A DNA stretch of 64,000 nt from an uncultured Flavobacteriales bacterium (GTDB taxonomy: Bacteria; Bacteroidota; Bacteroidia; Flavobacteriales_D; Crocinitomicaceae), in assembly GCA_903939755.1 (NCBI GenBank), contig CAJAII010000038.1:1-64000 (forward strand), read 5' to 3'. Within the stretch, counting starts at the first letter, position 1, and each line of letters begins with the position of its first letter. The position numbers were made by a program, and so were the translations under genes. Under the pieces are notes generated by a model. The model did not search any database. It saw only the letters and a program-made list of their open reading frames with translations, and was not told the DNA's origin. Below are positions 8,253-15,950 of this stretch, one piece after another.

Positions 8253-8681
8253 TTAGAGTTTAAATTTTATTCCTACTCCCGTTGCATTTAACATGATGGC
8301 CGCTCTTTTAATATGTACCGGGGCTTCTAATGTAAAGACAAAACCTGTTAATGCTAGCAAACCTCCCGCAACTATACCAATGGTTGGTAACCCTGAATCA
8401 CTTTGTGATAAAAGGCCAGCGCTTCCTCCCATTACAAGACCACCTGCTAGGGTCAAAATGAGACCCTTATTATGATGTTTTACATAAAGATTCAACTCTT
8501 TACCAGGCGTATTGGTAAGTTCATCCACGTACATTTGAGTATAATCTCTATCGATATAATATTCATTTATTGTGGAGTCAAACTTAATCTTATAACTAGG
8601 AGTCATTGTCCAAAATCCTAAGGTTTGTGTACTCGCTGAAAAGTTAAGTGCTAATCCTAATATTAATAATAAAGTTTTCAT
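8253..8681 (-). CDS. small membrane or secreted protein of unknown function
   Basis: A 142-residue protein with an N-terminal signal peptide (MKTLLLILGLALNFSASTQT) and two further hydrophobic, glycine-rich segments at about residues 75-92 and 100-118 (LILTLAGGLVMGGSAGLL and GIVAGGLLALTGFVF). It is likely to be a small membrane protein facing the periplasm. It starts 5 bases after the stop of the SHOCT-domain gene and is probably co-transcribed with it. I know no family for it. Confidence 0.7.
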   Translation of the reverse strand: MKTLLLILGLALNFSASTQTLGFWTMTPSYKIKFDSTINEYYIDRDYTQMYVDELTNTPGKELNLYVKHHNKGLILTLAGGLVMGGSAGLLSQSDSGLPTIGIVAGGLLALTGFVFTLEAPVHIKRAAIMLNATGVGIKFKL

Positions 8682-8686
8682 ATGTT

Positions 8687-9229
8687 CTATTTAATAAATG
8701 GTGTTAATTCAGCTTTTTTAAGATCATATTCCTCTTGTGAAATGATACCTAAATCTAATTTGTCTTTCGCTTTTTTTAATTCGCTTAGCGCTTCATCACT
8801 TGTCATTCCAAAAGATTTTATTTCACCAATGAGAATAGCATCTTCGATATAAACAAAGTAGTTGTCAATTCCTGTCATTCCTTTGGTTTGAAGTTGAACC
8901 TTATAGCCGGCTCTCTTTGTCCCAGTAACTCTAATTTTTTTAATTTCAGCAGATGTATTTATTGCTTCAGCACCTACGACATAAATGGTACCCGCTATAT
9001 CAACTTTTTGAATGGTAACAAATTTTCCATTCACACCAGAAGGTGTGCCGAACTTTATTTTATCTCCAACATTATAAGTGCTGCCATCTTTGGCTATGTA
9101 TGAAGTATATTGCCCTTTATCTGCTAATGCATTTTGTACATCAGCATATTTTACCACTTCTTGGGCAAAATATATTTTAGGCAGTATTAACGAAGTCAAG
9201 GTTAATACGAAGAGAATTCTGTTTTTCAT
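8687..9229 (-). CDS. secreted protein with a C-terminal SHOCT-like domain
   Basis: A 180-residue protein with a signal peptide ending near FAQEV (residues 1-22), a beta-rich middle part and a C-terminal helical hairpin (SDEALSELKKAKDKLDLGII, then SQEEYDLKKAEL). The hairpin matches the SHOCT (short C-terminal) domain: a helix, a short turn with Gly-x-Ile-[ST]-x-Glu-Glu-[YF], and a Lys-rich helix. SHOCT domains are thought to mediate oligomerisation and often sit at the end of small envelope proteins. The gene is divergent from the WYL regulator at 9381, and the shared gap holds two copies of the inverted-repeat motif. It begins a two-gene unit with the small membrane protein gene downstream. 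Confidence 0.78.
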   Translation of the reverse strand: MKNRILFVLTLTSLILPKIYFAQEVVKYADVQNALADKGQYTSYIAKDGSTYNVGDKIKFGTPSGVNGKFVTIQKVDIAGTIYVVGAEAINTSAEIKKIRVTGTKRAGYKVQLQTKGMTGIDNYFVYIEDAILIGEIKSFGMTSDEALSELKKAKDKLDLGIISQEEYDLKKAELTPFIK

Positions 9230-9268
9230 GTTTCAGGGTTTTAAATTTTATCAAATCTCTCTGTTTCG

Positions 9269-9327
9269 TTGGACAATTCAAGTCAATATGAATTCAAGTC
9301 AAAAAATAGTTTGACAATTCAGGTCAA
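9269..9327. promoter_or_regulatory. putative operators in the divergent SHOCT gene / WYL regulator gap
   Basis: Two copies of the motif lie between the divergent genes: TTGGACAATTCAAGTCAA at 9269-9286 and TTGACAATTCAGGTCAA at 9311-9327, with a half copy (GAATTCAAGTCAA) between them. The second is about 55 bases upstream of the regulator start and the first about 40 bases upstream of the SHOCT gene start. One protein bound here could govern both promoters, including that of the regulator itself. Confidence 0.55.
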
Positions 9328-9380
9328 AGATTTGGTAGGCTCATTCTAATAGTCCTAATTTGTATATAAACAACTAAAGC

Positions 9381-10199
9381 ATGTTAAATCAGCATAAAAT
9401 TCTTCGCGTTCTGCAATTTATTTCCTTCTTGGAACAAGAGCCTTCTAAAACGGTCGCTCAGTTGGCCTCTTTGCTAGATACAACTGAAAGAACGGTATAC
9501 AGATATTTAGATCTTGTGAAAGAATGTGGTTTTGATTTACAACGCGATAAAATTAATCGCTTTTTTATTGTTAATGATCGTTCGAATGGGGTGCGATTTA
9601 CGCCTGAAGAAGCTGATTATTTGAAACAATTGGTGTTGACCAACGGTCGAAAGAGCAAGTTGAAAGATGCAGTGTTGAGTAAAATCTATCTTTCTTCAGA
9701 TGCTTCTATTGTGGCGGGCCATTTAATTAATGTGAAAAATGGTAAAGTTGTTGAAAAGCTCTCCCAAGCAATTGCCAATAAGGAACAGGTTGTCTTAAAG
9801 AAATACCAATCGATCAATTCTGAAACCATTTCCGATAGGGTAGTGGAACCTTTTGGTTTTACGGATAACTATTGCACGGTAATGGCTTTCGAACCTTCAT
9901 CGCTCAAAAACAAATTGTACAGCATCGATCGAATTGCCTCGGTTGAATTTAACAATCAAAGTTGTCTTTTTGAAAGTGACTACCAACAACAAATTCCAGA
10001 TGCCTTTGGTTTTGCCTTTTCAGGTGAAAAACATTCCGTTCAACTTGAACTTCCATTAAAACACTATCTGCTCCTCAAAAACGATTACCCAATGACGACC
10101 CCCCACTTTAAATTCAATGCTAAAAAGGAGCTGTATGAACTGAATATTGAAGTCAATGATTTGGCTCCGATTGAACGGTTTTTGAGAGGAATGGGATAA
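9381..10199 (+). CDS. WYL-domain helix-turn-helix transcriptional regulator
   Basis: A 272-residue regulator. The N-terminal 60 residues form a DeoR-like winged helix (SKTVAQLASLLDTTERTVYR, then YLDLVKECG). The middle and C-terminal parts match a WYL domain: a segment around residues 130-190 with conserved REPF-like VVEPFGFT, then LYSIDRIASVEF. The last part (about 210-272) looks like the WYL C-terminal extension. Such proteins sense small ligands or nucleic acids and repress or activate nearby genes, sometimes in defence islands. Here the surroundings are envelope proteins, not defence genes. The inverted-repeat motif occurs upstream of this gene, on the other side of the same gap, and at two other nearby genes, so a local regulon is likely (inference). 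Confidence 0.85.
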   Translation: MLNQHKILRVLQFISFLEQEPSKTVAQLASLLDTTERTVYRYLDLVKECGFDLQRDKINRFFIVNDRSNGVRFTPEEADYLKQLVLTNGRKSKLKDAVLSKIYLSSDASIVAGHLINVKNGKVVEKLSQAIANKEQVVLKKYQSINSETISDRVVEPFGFTDNYCTVMAFEPSSLKNKLYSIDRIASVEFNNQSCLFESDYQQQIPDAFGFAFSGEKHSVQLELPLKHYLLLKNDYPMTTPHFKFNAKKELYELNIEVNDLAPIERFLRGMG

Positions 10200-10276
10200 A
10201 GCGTTGATTTAATTAGTTGCTAACTTTAACAAATAAGATAAGTGAATAACATAATAACCTTAAAACTAGAAATAAT

Positions 10277-10702
10277 ATGTGCGTAGTATCGGATAAAATA
10301 AAATTTTGTACGTGTGTTGAAGGCGATTTTGAAGAAGGCGCTTACGAAGAGTTGCCGCATTATTGGCTATTGCATCGTTTTAACAATCAGAAAGGTTGCG
10401 AGGTTATGGGAATATCAGTGATGCCCTTAGATTATTTGCAGCCCAACTATTTATTGAATGCACAAACATTAGGCGATAGGATTAATGAAAAAGATGCCTT
10501 TGATAAAATTATTAAGTTTAAACCTAAGGACCAATTAGAAATTGTAATTAATAATTTATCGGATGACGAATTAGATCGAATGTCTTTTTGTTTCATCTTT
10601 AAAAAAGGAAAATGGATAGAAAAAGAATACGATACGTTTGAAATAATGAGTCATTACGATGAATTAGCCTACGGTGATTTTGATAAATTGAAAGACAAAT
10701 GA
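10277..10702 (+). CDS. conserved hypothetical protein with MCxxSDKIKFCTC N-terminus
   Basis: A 141-residue soluble protein. It begins MCVVSDKIKFCTCVEGD, with three cysteines in the first 14 residues. I recall this start from small proteins of unknown function in flavobacteria and relatives. The rest is acidic, with aromatic residues (EELPHYWLLHRFNN and DTFEIMSHYDELAYGDF). It has no signal peptide or membrane segment. It lies 78 bases after the WYL regulator on the same strand and may be co-transcribed with it. The cysteine cluster could bind metal, but no motif proves this. Confidence 0.72.
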   Translation: MCVVSDKIKFCTCVEGDFEEGAYEELPHYWLLHRFNNQKGCEVMGISVMPLDYLQPNYLLNAQTLGDRINEKDAFDKIIKFKPKDQLEIVINNLSDDELDRMSFCFIFKKGKWIEKEYDTFEIMSHYDELAYGDFDKLKDK

Positions 10703-11063
10703 ACGCATTAGAAATAAACTGATGAGTAATTCAATTCAATGCTAAAAATCGCCAATTATTGACGAAAAAGAGCAATTTCGAGCGAAAAATGCTTGATTTT
10801 TTTGATTTTCACCTATTTTTGGAAAAGTAGGGGGTGAGGTTTCACCCTTATTTACGAGGAGTTTTCTTTATTGCTAACTTGGACCGTGACGATACGTTGG
10901 CCTTGCATTTATCGCATCAAGAAATAGCATTAAGCGCCACATTCTGATACTACATGTTGATAAATAGTTGGACAACTAAAGTCAACTTGCGGAATGCGCG
11001 AAACGATTGACCTTCTTTGGCAAAAACAATGTATTCCTTTGTTAAAATTTAAAACAAAGCGCT
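10703..11063. other. 361-base intergenic region with one operator copy and a small hairpin
   Basis: No open frame here looks coding. The stretch contains a small hairpin, GGGTGA-GGTT-TCACCC (10832-10847), without a following T-run, and a copy of the inverted-repeat motif at 10968-10985. Nothing else was recognised. Confidence 0.6.
10968..10985. promoter_or_regulatory. putative operator upstream of the YbjQ-like gene
   Basis: TTGGACAACTAAAGTCAA matches the motif TTG(G)ACAA-N5-GTCAA found in the two other upstream regions. The preceding bases AATAGT also match the copies at 8183-8188 and 9305-9310. It lies about 80 bases before the start at 11064. Confidence 0.45.
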
Positions 11064-11453
11064 ATGTCTAATAAAATTATTGTTACCACAGGAGATTTAA
11101 AAAATGAATATGAAATTTTAGGTCCAGTTTACTTTTCAGTTACTAATAAAGGCTTATTTGGTAGTCAACTAGGAACCTTGATCAAAAAATACAAAGGTGA
11201 AATTGAAAACCTTAAAAAGGATTCACTTTTATCACAAGAACGTGCTGATTGGGGAGCATTATGGGGTGAATTCTCCGCTGGACAAAATGATTTTGATAAA
11301 GCATTTTTTATCGCCGTACAAGAATTGAAAGCAAGAGCGTCTATCTTGCAAGCCGATGCGATTGTTTCCATGCGACAAGATATTGATTTAGATACCAATG
11401 GGTTTCAACATTTCTATCTTCAAATGTATGGTACAGCAGTGAAATTCAAATAA
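11064..11453 (+). CDS. YbjQ-like heavy-metal-binding domain protein
   Basis: A 129-residue soluble protein that resembles the YbjQ/UPF0145 family. It begins with a strand and a Gly-Pro-Val segment (YEILGPVYFSVTNKG). A helix with FFIAVQELKARASILQADAI then leads into a beta segment and the ending YGTAVKF. The arrangement (helix ending in Ala-x-x-x-x-Ala-Asp-Ala-[IV], then the GTAV strand) is the family hallmark. The family has a pentameric fold and is labelled heavy-metal-binding on thin evidence, so no precise role can be given. The insert between the N-terminal strand and the helix is somewhat longer than in short YbjQ proteins. Upstream it has one copy of the motif shared with the lipoprotein and SHOCT genes. 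Confidence 0.75.
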   Translation: MSNKIIVTTGDLKNEYEILGPVYFSVTNKGLFGSQLGTLIKKYKGEIENLKKDSLLSQERADWGALWGEFSAGQNDFDKAFFIAVQELKARASILQADAIVSMRQDIDLDTNGFQHFYLQMYGTAVKFK

Positions 11454-11578
11454 GCAGAATAGGCTTTTTACATGTTCGTTTTTATGTCTCGATTGGTAAA
11501 TAGAGGATAAAGACAATTTCGAGAACTTAGCGATACTGAAATGTACCGATGTTTTGGTGTATCTTTTGTTTTATGTGT

Positions 11579-11650
11579 CTCTCGACTTACTTCGGCAGGC
11601 TCAGCACAAGTCGCTCGATTCACTTAAAGGGCATCGAGCGAAGTCGAGAG
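11579..11650. repeat. palindromic intergenic repeat (REP-like), copy 1
   Basis: Between two convergent genes lies a structured repeat. The outer arms CTCTCGACTT (11579-11588) and AAGTCGAGAG (11641-11650) are complementary, and so are the inner arms TCGCTCGAT (11611-11619) and ATCGAGCGA (11633-11641). The first 45 bases recur inverted at 15664-15708. Such GC-rich palindromes at gene ends are typical of REP or MITE-like families and can act as bidirectional terminators. Confidence 0.7.
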
Positions 11651-11668
11651 GCACGGCACCGAAATCAA

Positions 11669-13069
11669 TTATTGGTTTCCGAAATAAAATTTATGACGGT
11701 TTCCATTCTCATCTGCTAGTACATAAATACCGTCAGCTATATCTAATTTTAGACGCGTTTCGCCCGCTAAAATTGTTTTATTCAAGAAGACATTTCCGGC
11801 CATATCGAAAAGCTGCAGCTTTGTTTCATTTTCAGTGAATACATATAATTCACCATTGACTTGCCAAATTTTCCAAGTCGTATTCAAATCGGTAAGTCCC
11901 GCTGGTTCATTTAGTTCAACCTTGGTAACATAACTAAGGACGGTAGCACATGAATCATCGTAGATGGCATAGTTCACCAAACCTCTGGTAATATCGTCGT
12001 AACCATCGTAAATTCCATTTTCAATCGTAGCTGAATCAGAAGAACAAAAACAATTCGTATTGACTTGAAAGTTTTTATCAGTGATATTTTCGAGGTTATA
12101 ATTTACATTATTACACAGTTGATTGTACATAATTTGAGCTGAATTTGGATTAGTTCCGCGAACTTGTACGCCCGTTCCGTTATTGGTTATGGTATTGTTT
12201 GTTAGCAATGAATTATCACCAAGCTTAACGGCAATTAGATTGTTAGTGAAGGTTGAATTCGAAATGGTCGAAGAGCCGGAATCATCGATACCGACATTAT
12301 TCCCATCAAAGAAACAATCATTAATTTGTACGCCAAATGTTTCTGCAAAGGCGAAATCATTATTAATGAAGCTGCAGTTTTGAATTGTTCCAGGGCAGCT
12401 AATTATATTATTGGTGTTTCCGTTGAAGATACAATCAACTAAAGTTATACTATTTGACCAAGTAACGGAACAGAAATTTTGGATGAATTGACAATTCGTC
12501 GCATTCATAGAACCATAGGTATATTGCGCGGCTTGACCAACACCGTTCTTTTCGAAAACGCAATTCGTGTAGTATAAGTCCGCATTTAATTGAAGTGCAT
12601 AATTATTGTTTTTAAAGCGGCAATTGGTAAAATTATAGATAGCTCCAGGTTCCGGGATATCATTATAAATTCCATTCCATGCGTTTTGTAATTCGATTCT
12701 ATCCAATTGGCAAGATCCACCTTGGCTTCCTTTTATACTTATTCCTAACCAGTTTTGAAATCCATCGGTGGTATCACTGCTGGTAAATTTGATTTTATTG
12801 GCGTCTGTGCCAAGCGCAACTAAGGTGCCTCTGATTTCTAAATAGAGAAAATTACCTGTGTTAAAAGAATAGTCAGCGGTAAAACGCACTTCACATCCTG
12901 GTTCAATGGTCAATGTTTTTCCAGGAAAAACAACTATAGAACCTGTAACTATATAAGGACTACCGGCTGTTGTCCAGGTAGTATTTTGATAAATTCCGCC
13001 AGAAACGGATGTTTGGGAAAATGATACTCCAACGGAGAAAATAATAAAAAGGGCGATTAAATTTTTCAT
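11669..13069 (-). CDS. secreted parallel beta-helix protein with T9SS type A sorting domain
   Basis: A 466-residue exported protein. Signal peptide MKNLIALFIIFSVGVSFSQ, then a beta-strand cap (SGGIYQNTTWTTAGSPYIV) and about 250 residues of irregular Asn/Asp/Cys-rich coils (NCSFINNDFAF, NSTFTNNLIAVKLGDNS). These fit a right-handed parallel beta-helix like that of polysaccharide-binding or -cleaving proteins. The last 75 residues (LQLFDMAGNVFLNKTI ... DGIYVLADENGN) match a Por/type IX secretion C-terminal sorting domain, so the protein should be exported across the outer membrane and attached to or released from the surface. Its start overlaps the stop of the paralogue at 13066 by 4 bases, giving translational coupling. 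No catalytic residues can be named. Confidence 0.82.
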   Translation of the reverse strand: MKNLIALFIIFSVGVSFSQTSVSGGIYQNTTWTTAGSPYIVTGSIVVFPGKTLTIEPGCEVRFTADYSFNTGNFLYLEIRGTLVALGTDANKIKFTSSDTTDGFQNWLGISIKGSQGGSCQLDRIELQNAWNGIYNDIPEPGAIYNFTNCRFKNNNYALQLNADLYYTNCVFEKNGVGQAAQYTYGSMNATNCQFIQNFCSVTWSNSITLVDCIFNGNTNNIISCPGTIQNCSFINNDFAFAETFGVQINDCFFDGNNVGIDDSGSSTISNSTFTNNLIAVKLGDNSLLTNNTITNNGTGVQVRGTNPNSAQIMYNQLCNNVNYNLENITDKNFQVNTNCFCSSDSATIENGIYDGYDDITRGLVNYAIYDDSCATVLSYVTKVELNEPAGLTDLNTTWKIWQVNGELYVFTENETKLQLFDMAGNVFLNKTILAGETRLKLDIADGIYVLADENGNRHKFYFGNQ

Positions 13070-14475
13070 AGCTTAATTACTTTAAAAACGTTTGTAGTGG
13101 TATTTTCCTGATCAACTTTCACAAAGTAGATTCCTGCTTGAAGAACCCTAAGATCGAATACGTTGGGACTCGTGGCAACTATGAAAAACTGTTGGCCATT
13201 TGTGTTGTAAATACATAGTTGATCGATGGCTGTTTCTTGAAAAATTTTCAAGTAATCAGAAACAGGATTGGTATACGAAAGCGTAGAATTGATGGTTGGA
13301 TCCAATCCAGCACCCTGGGCTTGAAATTTTTGAACTGTACCTAAAATCGAAGTACAAGTTGAATCATAAATGGTATAATTAATAAGGCCTTTTATAATAT
13401 CATCGTAGCCATCAATTAAATAAATTTCGATGGTGGAAGAATCGAGCCCACAAAAACAATTACTCAGAAGAGAATAATTCATGTTCGTGTTGTTATCCAC
13501 ATTGTATATGGTATTACTACAGATTTCATTGTCATAAATCTGTGGGCTTTCCACCACGTTCGTTACGTTTGAAATGCGCAATCCACCAATATTGTTATTG
13601 ATTTGGTTATCGTGAATATCAGCATTGACACATGCTTCGATGGCAAGCTCATTATACATCAATTCATTATTTAAAATTTCACAGTAATAGGCCGATTGAA
13701 TCGCGGTTGTATTATCGTTGAAAAGGCAGTTTTGTACGGTTCCATTATTAGGATAATTGAGGGCTAAGCCATTGTTTAGAAATTGGCAATCCGAAATATA
13801 CATCGAATCAAATACATTGGCCGCAAATGATACTCCAATTTGATTATCAACGAAATTGGAATTGGTCAATAGAAAGGCAGTGGGATAAGCGTATATGGAG
13901 GTGGTGTTGTCTTTGAAAAAGCAATTTTGAATGGTGAAGTAGGACCAACCATAGACGCCAACTTCGTTGTCAATAAACTGACAATTAGTCAAATTAACAG
14001 CATTTGCTACTGTAATGGCTTGAAAACAATGGATGAATTTACAATTGGTATATTGATAATTATTCAAGGGCGTTTCATATGAAAAAGGAGTGTAGGCATT
14101 CGAAATTTGGAATCGATCTGCGTTGAGCACACCACCTTGTGAACTCGTGCATACAAATCCTTGCCATCCTGCATTATTGGTTGTGTCGTAAATGGTGTGA
14201 ATTTTTATGGGAAGAAGATCGGTGCCAACACAATTAAGAGTTCCTCGGGTTTCAATGTAAATGTTATTGTTTACCTGGTTATCGATTTTAATTTCAACAC
14301 CCGGCTGGATGGTTAACGTATTACCTGGAAAAACAACAATAGAACCTGTAACAATATAAGGGCTTCCAGCTAATGACCAAGTGGTATTTTGGTAGATTCC
14401 GCCAGAAACGTTTGTTTGGGAGAAGAAACTAAATGCAATTAAATTTACTGCGAAGATGAATGAAAGTCTGTACAT
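13066..14475 (-). CDS. secreted parallel beta-helix protein with T9SS type A sorting domain (paralogue)
   Basis: A 469-residue paralogue of the next gene downstream. After the signal peptide (MYRLSFIFAVNLIAFSFFSQ) about 40 residues are nearly the same in both (SGGIYQNTTW, then GSPYIVTGSIVVFPG and LTI-PG). The beta-helix middle differs more (NCQFIDNEVGVYG, NSNFVDNQIGVSF), and the tail (SYTNPVSDYLKI ... LQAGIYFVKVDQENTTTNVF KVIKL) is a clear T9SS type A domain. The two genes are a tandem duplication that kept the exported N-terminus and changed the coils. This is first in the pair; a run of A+T lies upstream with no clear promoter. Role unknown; carbohydrate binding or adhesion is possible. Confidence 0.83.
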   Translation of the reverse strand: MYRLSFIFAVNLIAFSFFSQTNVSGGIYQNTTWSLAGSPYIVTGSIVVFPGNTLTIQPGVEIKIDNQVNNNIYIETRGTLNCVGTDLLPIKIHTIYDTTNNAGWQGFVCTSSQGGVLNADRFQISNAYTPFSYETPLNNYQYTNCKFIHCFQAITVANAVNLTNCQFIDNEVGVYGWSYFTIQNCFFKDNTTSIYAYPTAFLLTNSNFVDNQIGVSFAANVFDSMYISDCQFLNNGLALNYPNNGTVQNCLFNDNTTAIQSAYYCEILNNELMYNELAIEACVNADIHDNQINNNIGGLRISNVTNVVESPQIYDNEICSNTIYNVDNNTNMNYSLLSNCFCGLDSSTIEIYLIDGYDDIIKGLINYTIYDSTCTSILGTVQKFQAQGAGLDPTINSTLSYTNPVSDYLKIFQETAIDQLCIYNTNGQQFFIVATSPNVFDLRVLQAGIYFVKVDQENTTTNVFKVIKL

Positions 14476-14625
14476 GATTTTTTTTTAAATTTAAACAATC
14501 TACACTCTTTTTTGTTCAAAAACAGGTATAATGAACAGGAAAACACTGTCTTTTAGTATTCAGAAAAATAAATGGGGGATATTTTCAAAACCTAATTCTA
14601 TAAATAAATAAAATCTTTTTACAGC

Positions 14626-15528
14626 TTATTTATTCATTTGATTGAAAATAGTTTGTATGTGATTTTGCGCTGTGTTGATCTGCAATTGAATAGCATCGAT
14701 CTCTGTTTGGGATTTTTGGAATGCGGCATCTAAATCAGTAACTAGCACCCAGTTTTCAGCGCATGAGTAAATCGTTGGAAGATTTGCAGTTTTGTTCGTA
14801 ACGGTTTGAATAGCCTCATTTGTTTTAGTATAAATACGATCAAGCAGCGGTACGCTACTTAAAATTATAGTTAGATCGTTTTTAATTTCCATAAGTTGGT
14901 TTGGAAAATCTTTGCCATATTTTTGTTCAAAAGAGGCCACTTGGACGGAAAACTCTTTCGTTTGTGTCAAAAGATTTTCTTTTATTTTTTTATACTGGTT
15001 TAAGCTAGATTGTGACTGAACTACGTAACTGCTGGTTTGGCAAACTTTCACAAAAGGCATTACGTATTCGTTTAGGTACTTGTTAAATTTTGTGGCGGTT
15101 TCAATCGTTGTTGCGCCATTTTTTTGCAGCGATTTCAACGTTTTTTTAATAGACTTTTTTGTTGTTTTCAAAACGCCCCATTCCGGAGTTCCAGAGCTTA
15201 TAGCATTCTTTCCTTTTGTCGATTCCTTAAAAGATGCATGCGCCTCATTTACGATTTTTAGCTCATTGGTTATAGTAGCTTTTCCGAGGTTTATTTCTTC
15301 GGAAAGTAAGGCAGCCGATTTAAAAGGTTCGTTATTTGACTTGCAAGGTATTGATGCGAAAGTACCTTGTAGCGTATTTATTTTAGTAATAACTTCATTG
15401 CATTGAGCATTCACCGAATTCACCGATGCATTCAATTTAGCATTGACTTCAGATGTCTTATAATAAAACTTACAGGAAGAGAGAAAACACAAAAAAAAGA
15501 TGAGCGAATAATGGAAGTATTTAGGCAT
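14626..15528 (-). CDS. coiled-coil lipoprotein of unknown function
   Basis: About 300 residues. I start it at the ATG at 15528 because the sequence then gives a proper lipoprotein signal (MPKYFHYSLIFFLCFLSSC, lipidated cysteine at 19). A longer open frame reaches 15582 but only adds a basic leader. The mature protein is almost entirely helical and rich in Lys, Gln, Asn and Thr, with heptad-like stretches (VNAKLNASVNSVNAQCNEVI and IDAIQLQINTAQNHIQTIFN). It looks like an elongated coiled-coil protein in the periplasm or on the surface. No homologous family is recognised. It stands alone, with 150 bases to the beta-helix genes and a repeat-rich gap upstream. Confidence 0.72.
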   Translation of the reverse strand: MPKYFHYSLIFFLCFLSSCKFYYKTSEVNAKLNASVNSVNAQCNEVITKINTLQGTFASIPCKSNNEPFKSAALLSEEINLGKATITNELKIVNEAHASFKESTKGKNAISSGTPEWGVLKTTKKSIKKTLKSLQKNGATTIETATKFNKYLNEYVMPFVKVCQTSSYVVQSQSSLNQYKKIKENLLTQTKEFSVQVASFEQKYGKDFPNQLMEIKNDLTIILSSVPLLDRIYTKTNEAIQTVTNKTANLPTIYSCAENWVLVTDLDAAFQKSQTEIDAIQLQINTAQNHIQTIFNQMNK

Positions 15529-15663
15529 CTTTATTTTTTGACAAAGGTACTTATTTTTTTGCATTTTATAGCGAAATATCAATAATTACTATGATCTTCA
15601 TGCCATCGCTTGGTGCTGATTTAGTTGCTTTGCGTCTTGTTGATTCTGCCCGTTACTCGGTTA

Positions 15664-15708
15664 GTGAATCGTGCGACTTGTGCTGATCCTGACGAAGTAA
15701 GCCGAGAG
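15664..15708. repeat. palindromic intergenic repeat (REP-like), inverted copy 2
   Basis: The reverse complement of this stretch matches 11579-11623 at about 40 of 45 positions by eye (shared blocks CTTACTTCG, TCAGCACAAGTCG). This is an inverted dispersed repeat about 4 kb from the first copy, both outside genes. Confidence 0.7.
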
Positions 15709-15709
15709 G

Positions 15710-15762
15710 CACGGCACCCAACACTTAGTTCAATACAATCATGTTCTTATACAAGCTTTCAT
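15710..15762. repeat. dispersed direct repeat module, copy 1 (second copy 17563-17615)
   Basis: The 53-base stretch starting CACGGCACCCAA and ending CAAGCTTTCAT recurs at 17563-17615 with a few substitutions (shared core CTTAGTTCAATACAATCAT). At the first site it directly follows the REP-like copy, so the two modules travel together. Confidence 0.7.
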
Positions 15763-15950
15763 AAAAAATAAATAAATTCTTTTTTTCTCCTGTCGCCAAT
15801 GATTCTGATAAAGTGAATCGATGCGCCAAGGCGTAGAAGAATAATCAGCGACTTGTTTTTTTTTGTTTTGTATCAGGACAAAAAGAATAAAGTCCGATAT
15901 TTATCGGACAAAAGTGAACTTAATTTAATAATCATAAAAATTACTTTCCA

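Larger units (their letters stand above)
15583..15950. other. intergenic region with dispersed repeat copies
   Basis: No coding sequence is supported here. It holds an inverted copy of the repeat at 11579 (15664-15708) followed directly by a module (15710-15762) that recurs at 17563-17615. It ends in A+T-rich sequence before the propeller gene. Confidence 0.65.

Noticed and set aside
10832-10847. GGGTGA / TCACCC hairpin as terminator
   Set aside because: No T-run follows and it lies 130 bases after the nearest stop; role unclear.
9381-11453. A defence island around the WYL regulator
   Set aside because: WYL proteins often control defence genes, but no nuclease, helicase, methyltransferase or toxin is present nearby.
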